Origin: CAIYQJ01 sp963717255
GTDB lineage: Bacteria > Chloroflexota > Limnocylindria > Limnocylindrales > CSP1-4
Length of the DNA stretch: 64,000 bases
Reading direction: 5' to 3'
Assembly (NCBI GenBank): GCA_963717255.1
Contig: CAVQVT010000003.1
Span: 1 to 64,000 of the forward strand
Position numbers and translations under genes: made by a program. Under the pieces are notes generated by a model. The model was not told the DNA's origin. It was given only the letters and a program-made list of their open reading frames with translations, and did no database searches. Shown in pieces: positions 38,976 through 47,121 of this stretch (position 1 is the first letter of the stretch; each line of letters starts with the position of its first letter).

Positions 38976-39337
38976 GTGTCCTCCGATGTCTCGGACGCCG
39001 CGTCACCTGCGGCGGCCGCCGGATCGCCGCCAGCTGCGTCGGCTTCGAGCCCGAGCGCGGCCGTCACGACCGCCAGGTGCTCCCTCGTGAAATGCGCCTC
39101 GAGGCGGGCGGCCTCCGCCGTGACCTCGGCGTCCAGGTCCGGCCCGCACGGGCGGTCGGCCCGTCGCCACTCGTCGAGGTAGTCGTCCATGTCCTTCTTG
39201 CCGGCGCGCGTCGCGGCCCGGTCGATCGCGACCTGGAAGCGGAGACCGAGGACGTGCTTGGCCGACCGGCGTCCGTCCTTCGCGACGATCTGGGCGGGGA
39301 TGTCCCGCCAGGAGATGACGGTCAGCCGGGGGGCCAT
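38960..39337 (-). CDS. Small 'virulence factor' domain protein in the corrinoid operon
   Basis: The 125-residue protein carries LTVISWRDIPAQIVAKDGRRSAKHVLGLRF-type sequence followed by AIDRAATRAG and DMDDYLDEWRRAD. I recognise this pattern as the small domain named virulence factor in family databases. Despite the name, no virulence activity is implied. The family tends to sit beside corrinoid methyltransferase genes. ATG at 39337 begins one base after the end of the DUF1638 gene, and the stop overlaps the methyl-THF transferase start. This tight packing suggests a working part of the methyl-transfer system. Confidence 0.7.
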   Translation of the reverse strand: MAPRLTVISWRDIPAQIVAKDGRRSAKHVLGLRFQVAIDRAATRAGKKDMDDYLDEWRRADRPCGPDLDAEVTAEAARLEAHFTREHLAVVTAALGLEADAAGGDPAAAAGDAASETSEDTWPAP

Positions 39338-39338
39338 C

Positions 39339-40040
39339 TCACGCGGCTCCCGCGATGGCCGTCGGCTGGACGGCCCGCACGGCGGCAGGCCCAACAGCAC
39401 GACCGGCGCCGGGCGAGATCACGGAGACGGCCGAGTCCACGGGGGAGCCGAGCTCCGCGATCGCGGTCCCGAGCTCTCCGTACCCGGTGTGACGGTGCTC
39501 GAACGCGAGCCCCAGCCGCCCGGCGGCCTCCCGTGCCAGCGCGAGGATCCCCGGGTCGTCCCGCTGCGAGAGGAGCACGAGGCGCCGGTAGCCGGCGAAG
39601 TACACGGGGAGCAGCTCCGGGTGGCGGTCCAGGCCGAGCCCGCGGACCACGAGCGTCTCGAAGCTCCGCGCGAGGAAGTCGGTCAGGTAGAACGTCCCCG
39701 GCTCCTCGGCCGCGAGCGCCTCGAACGCCGCGCCGCCCGCGTAGAACTGGTAGCAGTGGGCGCCGGGCAGCCGCTCCACGCCGTGGGCGGCGAGGACCCG
39801 GTCGAGCGCGCCGCCGGTCCCGCAGTCCCCGTAGGCGACGAAGATCCGCTCGTGGCGGCCGCCGTCCGCCCGGATCGCGGCGTCCACGGCGGCCGGGATC
39901 CGCTCCGGGCGGTCGTGGAGGCTGGCCGGGAGGCATCGCACCTCGACCGCGTCGAGGCGGTTCGCCCGGACGACGGCCAGCAGCTCGCGGGCAAGGGCCC
40001 CGCAGCCGATCACGAGCGTGCCCGGGGCGCGACGAACCAT
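39339..40040 (-). CDS. DUF1638 domain protein
   Basis: From ATG 40040 the protein has 233 residues. LVIGCGALARELLAV near the start is followed by LPASLHDRPERIPAAVDAAI, VAYGDCGTGGALDRVL (with two conserved-looking residues, Asp and Cys), CYQFYAG and YLTDFLARSFETL. This is the DUF1638 pattern, found repeatedly in methylamine-type corrinoid clusters of archaea and bacteria; its function is not known. Reading upstream is open into the corrinoid gene, and 40040 is picked as the first ATG after that gene ends. The ribosome site is weak, so the start is not certain. Confidence 0.8.
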   Translation of the reverse strand: MVRRAPGTLVIGCGALARELLAVVRANRLDAVEVRCLPASLHDRPERIPAAVDAAIRADGGRHERIFVAYGDCGTGGALDRVLAAHGVERLPGAHCYQFYAGGAAFEALAAEEPGTFYLTDFLARSFETLVVRGLGLDRHPELLPVYFAGYRRLVLLSQRDDPGILALAREAAGRLGLAFEHRHTGYGELGTAIAELGSPVDSAVSVISPGAGRAVGPAAVRAVQPTAIAGAA

Positions 40041-40086
40041 CGCGTCGCGGGCGGTCGGGGCCGCGCCGCGGGGGATCGCGGGGGCG

Positions 40087-40788
40087 TCAGGCCTGGGCGC
40101 CACGCCGCTTCTCGATGAACGCCTTGGCCGTCTCCGCGGCGACGGCGGCATCGCGGCAGTACGCGTCCGCGCCGACCGCGGCGCCGAACTCCTCGTTGAG
40201 CGGGGCGCCGCCCACGAGGACGATGTAGTCGTCGCGGATGCCCCGGTCCTTGAGGGCCTGGATGACGACCTTCATGTAGGGCATCGTCGTGGTGAGCAGC
40301 GCGGACATCCCCAGGATGTCGGGTCGGTGCTCGTCGAGCGCCGCGATGAACTTCTCCGCGTCGGTGTTCACGCCGAGGTCCACGACCTCGAAGCCGGCAC
40401 CCTCGAGCATCATCCCGACCAGGTTCTTGCCGATGTCGTGGATGTCGCCCTTGACGGTGCCGATGACGACCTTCCCGATGGGCTTCGCGCCGGTCTCGGC
40501 GAGCAGCGGGCGCAGGATCGCCATGCCGGACTTCATCGCGTTGGCGGCGAGCAGGACCTCCGGGACGAAGAGGATCCCGTCGCGGAAGTCCACGCCGACG
40601 ATCCGCATCCCCTCGACGAGGGCATCGCTCAGGACCTTCTCGGCGCTCCAGCCGCGCTCGAGGAGGATCGTGGTCCCCTCCACGACCTCGACGGCCATCC
40701 CGTCGTAGAGGTCGTCGTGCATCTGCTCGACCAGCTCCGCATCGCTGAGGGCGCGGAGGTCGAGCTCCTCGAGATCGTCGTTTCCCAT
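40087..40788 (-). CDS. Corrinoid (B12-binding) methyl carrier protein, MttC/MtbC type
   Basis: The 233-residue protein has an N-terminal helical cap (about 10-95, MRIVGVDFRDGILFVPEVLLAA) and a B12-binding Rossmann domain. Asp115-x-His117-x2-Gly120 in GTVKGDIHDIGKNLV gives the lower axial histidine, and SALLTTTM and GGAPLN complete the cobalamin pocket. It shuttles the methyl group between the MttB protein and the methyl-THF transferase. It is the first gene of the operon, with its own promoter and operator in the 95-base gap after the GntR gene. Confidence 0.93.
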   Translation of the reverse strand: MGNDDLEELDLRALSDAELVEQMHDDLYDGMAVEVVEGTTILLERGWSAEKVLSDALVEGMRIVGVDFRDGILFVPEVLLAANAMKSGMAILRPLLAETGAKPIGKVVIGTVKGDIHDIGKNLVGMMLEGAGFEVVDLGVNTDAEKFIAALDEHRPDILGMSALLTTTMPYMKVVIQALKDRGIRDDYIVLVGGAPLNEEFGAAVGADAYCRDAAVAAETAKAFIEKRRGAQA

Positions 40789-40809
40789 CGCTCCGACCTG
40801 TCAGGTGTT

Positions 40810-40833
40810 GTTGCGTATCGCGCAACGCGTTGC
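40810..40833. promoter_or_regulatory. Operator with three GTTGC/GCAAC half-sites
   Basis: GTTGCG-TATCG-CGCAAC (40810-40826) is a perfect six-base inverted repeat. It overlaps a second perfect palindrome, GCAACGCGTTGC (40822-40833). The three half-sites lie between the putative -10 box and the corrinoid gene start, where a bound GntR or IclR regulator would repress. Confidence 0.55.
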
Positions 40834-40847
40834 TGAGGGCGGAACGA

Positions 40848-40876
40848 AGTGTAGACCGTCGCCGGGCCGCGGTCCA
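40848..40876 (-). promoter_or_regulatory. Promoter of the corrinoid methyltransferase operon
   Basis: On the minus strand TGGACC (40876-40871) and TACACT (40853-40848) are 17 bases apart, each a four-of-six match. The start site would fall just before the operator at 40810-40833. Confidence 0.45.
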
Positions 40877-40883
40877 GATGGGA

Positions 40884-41543
40884 TCAGCGAGGCGGGTCGG
40901 AGGCGAAGAGGCGATCCTCCGTGTACAGGTAGTGGGCGCCCACCGCCTGGATCGCACCGTCGACGTCGCGGGCGGCGATGGCGTCGGCGATCCGGCGGTG
41001 ATACTCGACCGGGGGCGTCCAGCCGAGCGACGCGCGTGAGACGAGAGCGGTCCGCATGAGCAGGACCGTCTGCGACGCCAGCTCGTCGAAGAGCGCCAGC
41101 AGGCGCCCGTTGCCGGACAGCCGGCAGTAGGTCCGGTGGAAGGCCATGTCCGCCTCCCACGCCGTCGTGAGGTCTCCGCGGGCATAGGCCGCCTCCACCA
41201 CGTCGAGCGCGGCGCGGATCACGTCCACCTCGTCGTCCGTGGCCCGCTCGACCGCCAGGCGGACCGCCGCCTCCTCGATCGCCCGCCGGATGACGTAGAC
41301 CTCGTCGAGGTCCGCCTCGGTGAGGCTGCTCACGAACGTGCCCCGGCGCGGGAGGTCCACGGCGAGCCCCTCGCGCGCGAGCTCGGCGAGCGCGTCGCGC
41401 ACGGGCCCGCGCGAGACACCGAAGCGCTCAGCCAGCTCCGTCTCCACGAGCCGAGACCCCGCCGGCAGCCGGCCATCCAGGATCTCGTCGCGGAGCGCGT
41501 CGGCGATCGTCTCCCAGAGCTGCTTGTGGGTGAAGGCGGTCAT
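40884..41543 (-). CDS. GntR family regulator (FCD) of the one-carbon island
   Basis: The 219-residue protein has a GntR winged helix (LVETELAERFGVSRGPVRDALAELAREGL) and a helical FCD domain. Metal-site histidines are in DMAFHRTYC, VEYHRR and VGAHYLY. ATG at 41543 follows GGAGG eight bases upstream and overrides a TTG further up. It is transcribed towards the corrinoid operon and divergently from the dimethylglycine-dehydrogenase-like gene, so it is well placed to control both through the operators at 40810 and 41607. Confidence 0.9.
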   Translation of the reverse strand: MTAFTHKQLWETIADALRDEILDGRLPAGSRLVETELAERFGVSRGPVRDALAELAREGLAVDLPRRGTFVSSLTEADLDEVYVIRRAIEEAAVRLAVERATDDEVDVIRAALDVVEAAYARGDLTTAWEADMAFHRTYCRLSGNGRLLALFDELASQTVLLMRTALVSRASLGWTPPVEYHRRIADAIAARDVDGAIQAVGAHYLYTEDRLFASDPPR

Positions 41544-41606
41544 GGATCCTCCGTGGACGGCCCCGGCCCTGCCCCTCGCCGGGGGTCCCTGACGACCCAG
41601 AGTGCC

Positions 41607-41628
41607 GTTGACATGCTCGATTGTCAAC
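41607..41628. promoter_or_regulatory. Inverted-repeat operator between divergent GntR and flavoprotein genes
   Basis: GTTGACA-TGCTCGAT-TGTCAAC is a perfect seven-base inverted repeat. Each arm contains a perfect TTGACA -35 box, one per strand, so one bound regulator could switch both directions. Confidence 0.55.
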
Positions 41629-41637
41629 AGTTAGCAT
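41608..41637 (+). promoter_or_regulatory. Promoter of the dimethylglycine-dehydrogenase/ETF operon
   Basis: TTGACA at 41608-41613 is followed by TAGCAT at 41632-41637 with an 18-base spacer. It lies about 150 bases before the gene at 41791. Confidence 0.5.
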
Positions 41638-41790
41638 CGCGCCGCGGCAGCGCGTACCATGAGGCCGCGACCGGGCGCGCGTGGGAGTGCGCGCGTCCGC
41701 GATGAGCCGGAAGACCACCGGAACCCGGGTCGTCGGACCCGACCCCGCGGGCGGCTGCCCGCGTCCGTGATCGCAGCAGGAGCACCATCG

Positions 41791-44295
41791 ATGGGCAGCT
41801 TCCCGACCAGCGCCAAGGTCGTGATCATCGGCGCCGGCATCGTCGGCAACAGCATCGCCTTCCACCTCGCGAACCTCGGGTGGAAGGACATCCTCCTCAT
41901 CGACAAGGGACCGCTCCCCAACCCGGGCGGCTCCACCGGCCACGCGTCGAACTTCCTCTTCCTCGTGGACCACAACAAGGAGATGGCGGAGCTCACGCTC
42001 GAGAGCGCGCGCCAGTACCGCGAGTGGGGCGTCTACACCGAGTGCGGCGGCATCGAGGTCGCCCGCTCGGAGACGCGGATGAACGAGCTCCGCCGGAAGA
42101 TGGACTCCTCGATCAACTGGGACATCGCCTCCCGCCTGGTGACGCCGGCGGAGATCAAGGAGATGGTCCCTTTCATCAACGAGGAGATCCTCGTCGGCGG
42201 CTTCTACACGCCGGGCGTCGGCGTCTGCGACTCGCTCCAGTTCGGGACGCTCTGCCGCGAGAAGGCCGAGGCGATGGGCGCCCTCACGACCTTCGCGAAC
42301 ACCGAGGTCACGGCGATGGGCGTCGAGGACGGGCGCATCCGGTCCGTCACCACGACGCGCGGCACGGTGGAGGCCGAGTACGTCGTCATCGCCTGCGGCG
42401 TCTGGGCGCCGCTGCTCGCCGAGATGGCCGGCTCGCACATCCCGTTGGCGCCCGTCGTCCACCAGATGATCGACGTGGGGCCCGTGCCGCGCTTCGAGAA
42501 GACGACCTCGGCGATCGCGTTCCCGATCGTCCGCGACATGGACGTCCTCATGTACGAGCGCCAGGACGGCATCGGGCTGGAGATCGGCTCGTACGCGCAC
42601 CGCTCGATCCTCCACGACCCGGAGACGATCCCGTCCATCGAGGACGCGGTCCTGTCGCCGACGGAGATGCCATTCACGCCGGACGACTTCGACCCGCAGA
42701 TGGAGGACGCGCTCGAGCTGATGCCCGAGATCGTCGGGGACGAGAAGGTCGGCGTGAAGTACGCGATCAACGGCCTCATCGCCCTCACGCCGGACGGGAT
42801 GCCGCTGCTCGGCGAGACGCCCGAGGTGAAGGGCCTCTGGTCTGCCGCGGCCGTCTGGGTCAAGGAGGGGCCGGCGGTCGGCCAGTGCATCGCCGAGTGG
42901 ATGGTGAACGGCGAGCCGTCGATCGACTGCAACCAGTCGGACATCAGCCGCTTCCACGCCCACCAGAAGACGCGCCAGCACACCAACCGCCGCGCGTTCG
43001 AGGCATTCCCCAAGACGTACGGGATCGTCCACCCGGCCGAGCAGTACCTGTCGGACCGCCCGCTCCGCCGCTCACCGATGCACGAGTGGCACGTGGAGCA
43101 CGACGCGGAGCTCTTCGAGCTCTCCGGCTGGGAGCGGACCCAGTGGTTCAACTCCAACGCCGGCCTGGTCGAGAAGTACGGCGTCCGGACGCGGCCCAAC
43201 GAGTGGGACGCGCGGTGGTGGTCCCCGATCACCAACGGCGAACATCTCGCGATGCGCGAGGCGGCCGGGGTCTTCGACCTGTCGTCGTTCGCGCTCTTCG
43301 ACATCGTCGGCCCGGGCGCGCTCGCGTCGGTCCAGAGGGTCGCGATGCGCCAGATGGACGTCCCGGTCGAGCGAGTCGTCTACACGCCGGTCCTGGCCGA
43401 GACGGGCGGCTTCAAGAGCGACCTGACGATCATGCGGCTGGCGAAGGACGTCTTCCGCGTCGTCACCGGCGCCGCGCACGGCATGGCGGATCTCAAGTGG
43501 TTCCGCGACCACCTCGCGCCGGATGCGGCGCTCGTGGACCAGACGACCGCCTTCACGACGATCGGCGTCTGGGGCCCGCGCGCACGGGACATCGTGGGCT
43601 CGATCGCCCGCGCCGACATGTCCAACGAGGCGTTCCGCTTCGGGACCTGCCGGGCCGTCGAGATCGGCTCGCAGCTGGTGCTCGCGTCCCGGATCTCCTA
43701 CGTGGGGGACCTCGGCTGGGAGCTGTACGTCCCGATCGAGCAGGGTCGCCGCCTCTGGGAGGAGCTGTGGGAGGCCGGCCGGCCGTACGGCCTGACCGCC
43801 TGCGGCATGGGCGTCTACGGCACCACCGGCCGGCTGGAGAAAGCGTACCGCCTCTTCGGTGCCGAGCTGGACCTCGACTACACCGTGGTCGAGGCCGACA
43901 TGGCCCCGGCGAAGGTGAAGGACGCCGACTTCATCGGGAAGGCCGCCGTCCTGGCAGCGATGGGCGAGGCCCCGGTGGCGAGGCTCTGCACCCTGACGGT
44001 GGACGACCACACCTCCGCGAGCGGCGAGAAGCGGTACATGCTCGGCCGCCAGCCGATCGTGCTGCCCGACGGCACGCCGATCACCGACGCGAAGGGCCGC
44101 CGCTCGTACGCGACGTCCGCCGGTGCCGGGCCGTCGCTCGGGAAGCACATCCTGCTGGCCTATCTGCCGACGGAGCTCGCCGTCGAGGGGGGCCGGCTGG
44201 CCGTGGAGTACTTCCAGGAGCTCTACCCGGTGACGGTCGCCGTCGTGGGCGCGCGGCCGCCGTTCGACCCCGAGAACACCCGGATCCGGGGCTGA
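41791..44295 (+). CDS. Dimethylglycine/sarcosine dehydrogenase-like flavoprotein with folate domain
   Basis: The 834-residue protein joins a FAD-dependent amine oxidase half to a GCV_T-like folate-binding half. The first half has the Rossmann motif GAGIVGNS at 14-21 and GGSTGHASNF with His51 at the position of the covalent FAD histidine. The second half (about 440-834) has YVGDLGWELYVP and RLEKAYRLFG. This layout is that of dimethylglycine and sarcosine dehydrogenases, which oxidise the N-methyl group, pass formaldehyde-level carbon to tetrahydrofolate and hand electrons to ETF. Genes for EtfB and EtfA follow directly. GGAG lies about ten bases before the ATG. Exact substrate is open between dimethylglycine and sarcosine. 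Confidence 0.88.
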   Translation: MGSFPTSAKVVIIGAGIVGNSIAFHLANLGWKDILLIDKGPLPNPGGSTGHASNFLFLVDHNKEMAELTLESARQYREWGVYTECGGIEVARSETRMNELRRKMDSSINWDIASRLVTPAEIKEMVPFINEEILVGGFYTPGVGVCDSLQFGTLCREKAEAMGALTTFANTEVTAMGVEDGRIRSVTTTRGTVEAEYVVIACGVWAPLLAEMAGSHIPLAPVVHQMIDVGPVPRFEKTTSAIAFPIVRDMDVLMYERQDGIGLEIGSYAHRSILHDPETIPSIEDAVLSPTEMPFTPDDFDPQMEDALELMPEIVGDEKVGVKYAINGLIALTPDGMPLLGETPEVKGLWSAAAVWVKEGPAVGQCIAEWMVNGEPSIDCNQSDISRFHAHQKTRQHTNRRAFEAFPKTYGIVHPAEQYLSDRPLRRSPMHEWHVEHDAELFELSGWERTQWFNSNAGLVEKYGVRTRPNEWDARWWSPITNGEHLAMREAAGVFDLSSFALFDIVGPGALASVQRVAMRQMDVPVERVVYTPVLAETGGFKSDLTIMRLAKDVFRVVTGAAHGMADLKWFRDHLAPDAALVDQTTAFTTIGVWGPRARDIVGSIARADMSNEAFRFGTCRAVEIGSQLVLASRISYVGDLGWELYVPIEQGRRLWEELWEAGRPYGLTACGMGVYGTTGRLEKAYRLFGAELDLDYTVVEADMAPAKVKDADFIGKAAVLAAMGEAPVARLCTLTVDDHTSASGEKRYMLGRQPIVLPDGTPITDAKGRRSYATSAGAGPSLGKHILLAYLPTELAVEGGRLAVEYFQELYPVTVAVVGARPPFDPENTRIRG

Positions 44296-44299
44296 GCCG

Positions 44300-45064
44300 A
44301 TGCGCGTCCTCGTCTGCATCAAGCGCGTGCCCGAGGTCGCCGGCCGGATCACCCTGACCGACGACCAGCGGGCGATCGACACGAAGTACGTCGGCTTCAC
44401 GATCGGCCCGCACGAGGAGTGCGCGGTGGAGGAGGCCGTCCGCCTCATCGAGGCCCACGGGGGCGAATTGGTCGTGCTCACTCTGGGGCCGGCCGAGTCG
44501 CTCGAGCAGCTGCGCGACGCGATGGCGCTCGGCGTCTCGCGCGCGATCCACCTCGTCACGGACGGCGAGGAGTGGGACGGCGAGTCCACCGCCGCGGCGA
44601 TCGTCGACGCCGTCCGCGCCGACGAGGCGGAGAGCGGCCCGTTCGATGTGATCCTCCTCGGCAACGAGGCGGCCGACGCCGGCGGCTACCAGGTGGGCGT
44701 CCGGATCGGGCGCGCGCTCGGGCGCCCGGTGGTGACGGGGATCAAGGGCCTGGCCGTCGCGGACGGCACGGCCAGGTGCGAGCAGGAGGCCGGTGGCGGC
44801 CGCGACGTCTACGAGGTGCGCACCCCGGCCGTGGTGGGCGTCCTCGAGGGCATCAACCTGCCGCGGTACCCGTCGGTGCCCGGCCGTCTCCGCGCGAAGA
44901 GCAAGCCGGTGGCGACGTCGAGCCCGGCCCGTCCGCCGCAGCGGCTGGAGATGATCCGACTCGTGGTCCCGCCGGCCGCGGTGAAGGAGGCGGAGGTGCT
45001 GGGCCACGGCCCGGGCGCCGCGCCGGCCGTCGTCGCGATGCTGCAGAGCGTGGGGATCGTGTGA
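44300..45064 (+). CDS. etfB: Electron transfer flavoprotein beta subunit (dehydrogenase-linked copy)
   Basis: The 254-residue protein has the EtfB core: LVCIKRVPEV, GPHEECAVEEAVRL, LLGNEAADAGGYQVGVRIG and VLEGINLPRYPSVPGRLRAK, the last being the dehydrogenase recognition loop region. It begins four bases after the flavoprotein stop, so it is the expected electron acceptor for it. It is quite different in sequence from the second EtfB at 47121. Its TGA shares a base with the etfA start (TGATG). Confidence 0.9.
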   Translation: MRVLVCIKRVPEVAGRITLTDDQRAIDTKYVGFTIGPHEECAVEEAVRLIEAHGGELVVLTLGPAESLEQLRDAMALGVSRAIHLVTDGEEWDGESTAAAIVDAVRADEAESGPFDVILLGNEAADAGGYQVGVRIGRALGRPVVTGIKGLAVADGTARCEQEAGGGRDVYEVRTPAVVGVLEGINLPRYPSVPGRLRAKSKPVATSSPARPPQRLEMIRLVVPPAAVKEAEVLGHGPGAAPAVVAMLQSVGIV

Positions 45065-46032
45065 TGGACACCGTCCTCGTCTTCGTCACCGCCGCCGAGG
45101 GCGCGGCCGACAAGGTCTCGCTCCAGGCGCTGACGCTCGGCCGCGAGATCGCCGGCGGCGGCCCGGTCCATGCCCTCGTGATCGGCGACGAGGCGGCCGC
45201 GGCCGGCCTCGGGGAGTGGGGCGCCATGCACGTCCACGTGGCCACGCACCCATCCCTCGCGGCCGGCGTGACCGCGCCGGACGCCTGGGCCCGCATCCTC
45301 GACGACCTGGCGAAGACCCTCGGCGCCGGGATCGTCCTGGGGCCGGGCACCGAGACCGGGAACACGGTCGTAGCCCGGGCGGCGTCGCGCACCGACCTCC
45401 CGTTCGCCGCGAACTGCACGGCCGTGACGGCCGGCAGCCCCGTCACCGTCACCCGCGTCCGGTGGGGCGGCAGCCTCCTGGAGGAGGCCGCGATCCACGC
45501 CGACCGCGCGATGATCACGGTCGCGCCGCACGCGATCGCCGCGGTCGCGTCCGGCGGGACGGCGCCCGTCGAGGCCTTCACGCCCGTGCTCGACGACGCG
45601 GACCTCGCGGTCCGGGTCGTGGGCAACGTGGCGGCCCCCACCGGCGGCGTCTCCCTCGCCGAGGCCAAGGTCGTCGTCACCGGCGGCCGCGGCACCGGCT
45701 CGGCGGAGGGCTTCGCGCCCGTCATCGAGCTGGCGGGGCTCCTCGGGGCGGCCGTCGGCTGCAGCCGGGCCGTCACGATCGCGGGGTGGCGCCCGCACAC
45801 CGAGCAGGTGGGCCAGACCGGGACGAAGATCGCCCCCGACCTGTACGTCGCCTGCGGGATCAGCGGCGCGACCCAGCACCTCGCCGGGTGCAAGGGCGCC
45901 AAGCGGATCCTCGCGGTCAACAAGGATCCCGAGGCGCCGATCATGTCGGCGGCCGACTACGCGGTGATCGGCGACCTCCACGAGATCCTGCCGGCGATCA
46001 GCGCGGAGATCCGCCGGGTCCGGGGGGCGTAG
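45064..46032 (+). CDS. etfA: Electron transfer flavoprotein alpha subunit (dehydrogenase-linked copy)
   Basis: The 322-residue protein carries the C-terminal FAD domain of EtfA: VVVTGGRGTGS, EQVGQTGTKIAPDLYVACGISG and ILAVNKDPEAPIMSAADYAVIGD. It pairs with the EtfB immediately upstream and would pass electrons to an ETF-quinone oxidoreductase, not seen here. It ends facing the second etfA, with a strong hairpin in between. Confidence 0.92.
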   Translation: MDTVLVFVTAAEGAADKVSLQALTLGREIAGGGPVHALVIGDEAAAAGLGEWGAMHVHVATHPSLAAGVTAPDAWARILDDLAKTLGAGIVLGPGTETGNTVVARAASRTDLPFAANCTAVTAGSPVTVTRVRWGGSLLEEAAIHADRAMITVAPHAIAAVASGGTAPVEAFTPVLDDADLAVRVVGNVAAPTGGVSLAEAKVVVTGGRGTGSAEGFAPVIELAGLLGAAVGCSRAVTIAGWRPHTEQVGQTGTKIAPDLYVACGISGATQHLAGCKGAKRILAVNKDPEAPIMSAADYAVIGDLHEILPAISAEIRRVRGA

Positions 46033-46060
46033 GCCCGGACGACGGACCGGTCGAGCAGGA

Positions 46061-46098
46061 CGGGCCGGCTGCGCGGCGACATCCTCGCAGCCGGCCCG
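46061..46098. terminator. Bidirectional hairpin terminator between the two convergent ETF operons
   Basis: CGGGCCGGCTGCG (46061-46073) pairs perfectly with CGCAGCCGGCCCG (46086-46098), a 13-base GC-rich stem with a 12-base loop. It sits in the 75-base gap between convergent genes. No T-tract follows on either side. Confidence 0.7.
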
Positions 46099-46107
46099 CC
46101 ACCTCCG

Positions 46108-47121
46108 TCAGCCACGCCTGGCCCGGAGCTCCGCGACGACGGCGGGGACGACCTCGAACAGATCGCCGACGACGAACATGTCCGCGAACTCGGCGATCGG
46201 TGCGTCCGGGTCGGTGTTGATGGCGACGATCGTCCGCGCCCCCTGCATCCCGACCTTGTGCTGCACGGCGCCGGAGATGCCGAGCGCGACGTACACGTCC
46301 GGCTTGACGACCTTCCCCGTCTGACCGACCTGGCGCGCGTAGACGATCCAGCCGGCATCGACGGCTGCGCGGGTCGCCGCCACCGCGCCGCCGAGCTCTG
46401 CCGCGAGCTCCTCGGCCAGGCGGAACCCATCCGGGCCACCCATGCCACGCCCGCCGGACACGATGACCTTCGCGTCCTCGATCTGGACGGCGCCCGCCGC
46501 CTCCACGACGCGGTCGACGACCGTCACCGGCGGAGCCGACGGCAGGACTCCCGTGGAGGCACCGCCGGGCACGGCGCCGCCGGCGGCGACCACCTCGACG
46601 CGACCGGGGGCGGGAGCGGCCTCGGCTGCCACCGACCCCAGCGCGACCGTGAGGATGCCGTGCTGGGCGGTGAACTCGCTGATCGTGATCAGCCGGCCGC
46701 CGAAGACGCCCTTCTCCACGACCGGGCCGCCGTCCCAGGTCACCGCGGTCGCGTTGGTGATGACGCCGGCGCCCAGCATGACGGAGAGGAAGCCCGCGAC
46801 GTCGCGGCCGTCCTGCGACGCACCGACGAGCACGCATGCGGCGGGATCGGCGGCGATGAGGCGTGCCGCCTCCGCCGCCACGACGGCGGAGACCGGCGAT
46901 GTCCCGGCAGCCTGCGCCTCCATCGCGAGGACGCGGGGCAGGTACGCGGCCAGCTCGCCCGCGATCGCGGGCGCGCCGCCCGGCGCAGCCACGACGACGC
47001 CGGTGACGTCCAGACCCGCCCCGGCGCCCAGCCCGCGGGCGAGCGTCGCGACCTCCGCGGAGATCCGGGCCAGGCGTCCATCCGGCCCCGTCTCGGCGAC
47101 GACCCACAGAGACCCGGGCAT
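46108..47121 (-). CDS. etfA: Electron transfer flavoprotein alpha subunit (second copy)
   Basis: The 337-residue protein has an N-terminal ETF domain (VLVGASQDGRDVAGFLSV) and the FAD-binding C-terminus (VIVSGGRGMGG, RQVGQTGKVVKPDVYVALG, IVAINTDPDAPIAEFADMFVVGD). It is closer to the textbook EtfA than the copy at 45064. The ATG at 47121 shares one base with the etfB stop. As last gene of the homocysteine methyltransferase-choline dehydrogenase operon it may serve another acyl-CoA or amine dehydrogenase. Confidence 0.92.
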   Translation of the reverse strand: MPGSLWVVAETGPDGRLARISAEVATLARGLGAGAGLDVTGVVVAAPGGAPAIAGELAAYLPRVLAMEAQAAGTSPVSAVVAAEAARLIAADPAACVLVGASQDGRDVAGFLSVMLGAGVITNATAVTWDGGPVVEKGVFGGRLITISEFTAQHGILTVALGSVAAEAAPAPGRVEVVAAGGAVPGGASTGVLPSAPPVTVVDRVVEAAGAVQIEDAKVIVSGGRGMGGPDGFRLAEELAAELGGAVAATRAAVDAGWIVYARQVGQTGKVVKPDVYVALGISGAVQHKVGMQGARTIVAINTDPDAPIAEFADMFVVGDLFEVVPAVVAELRARRG

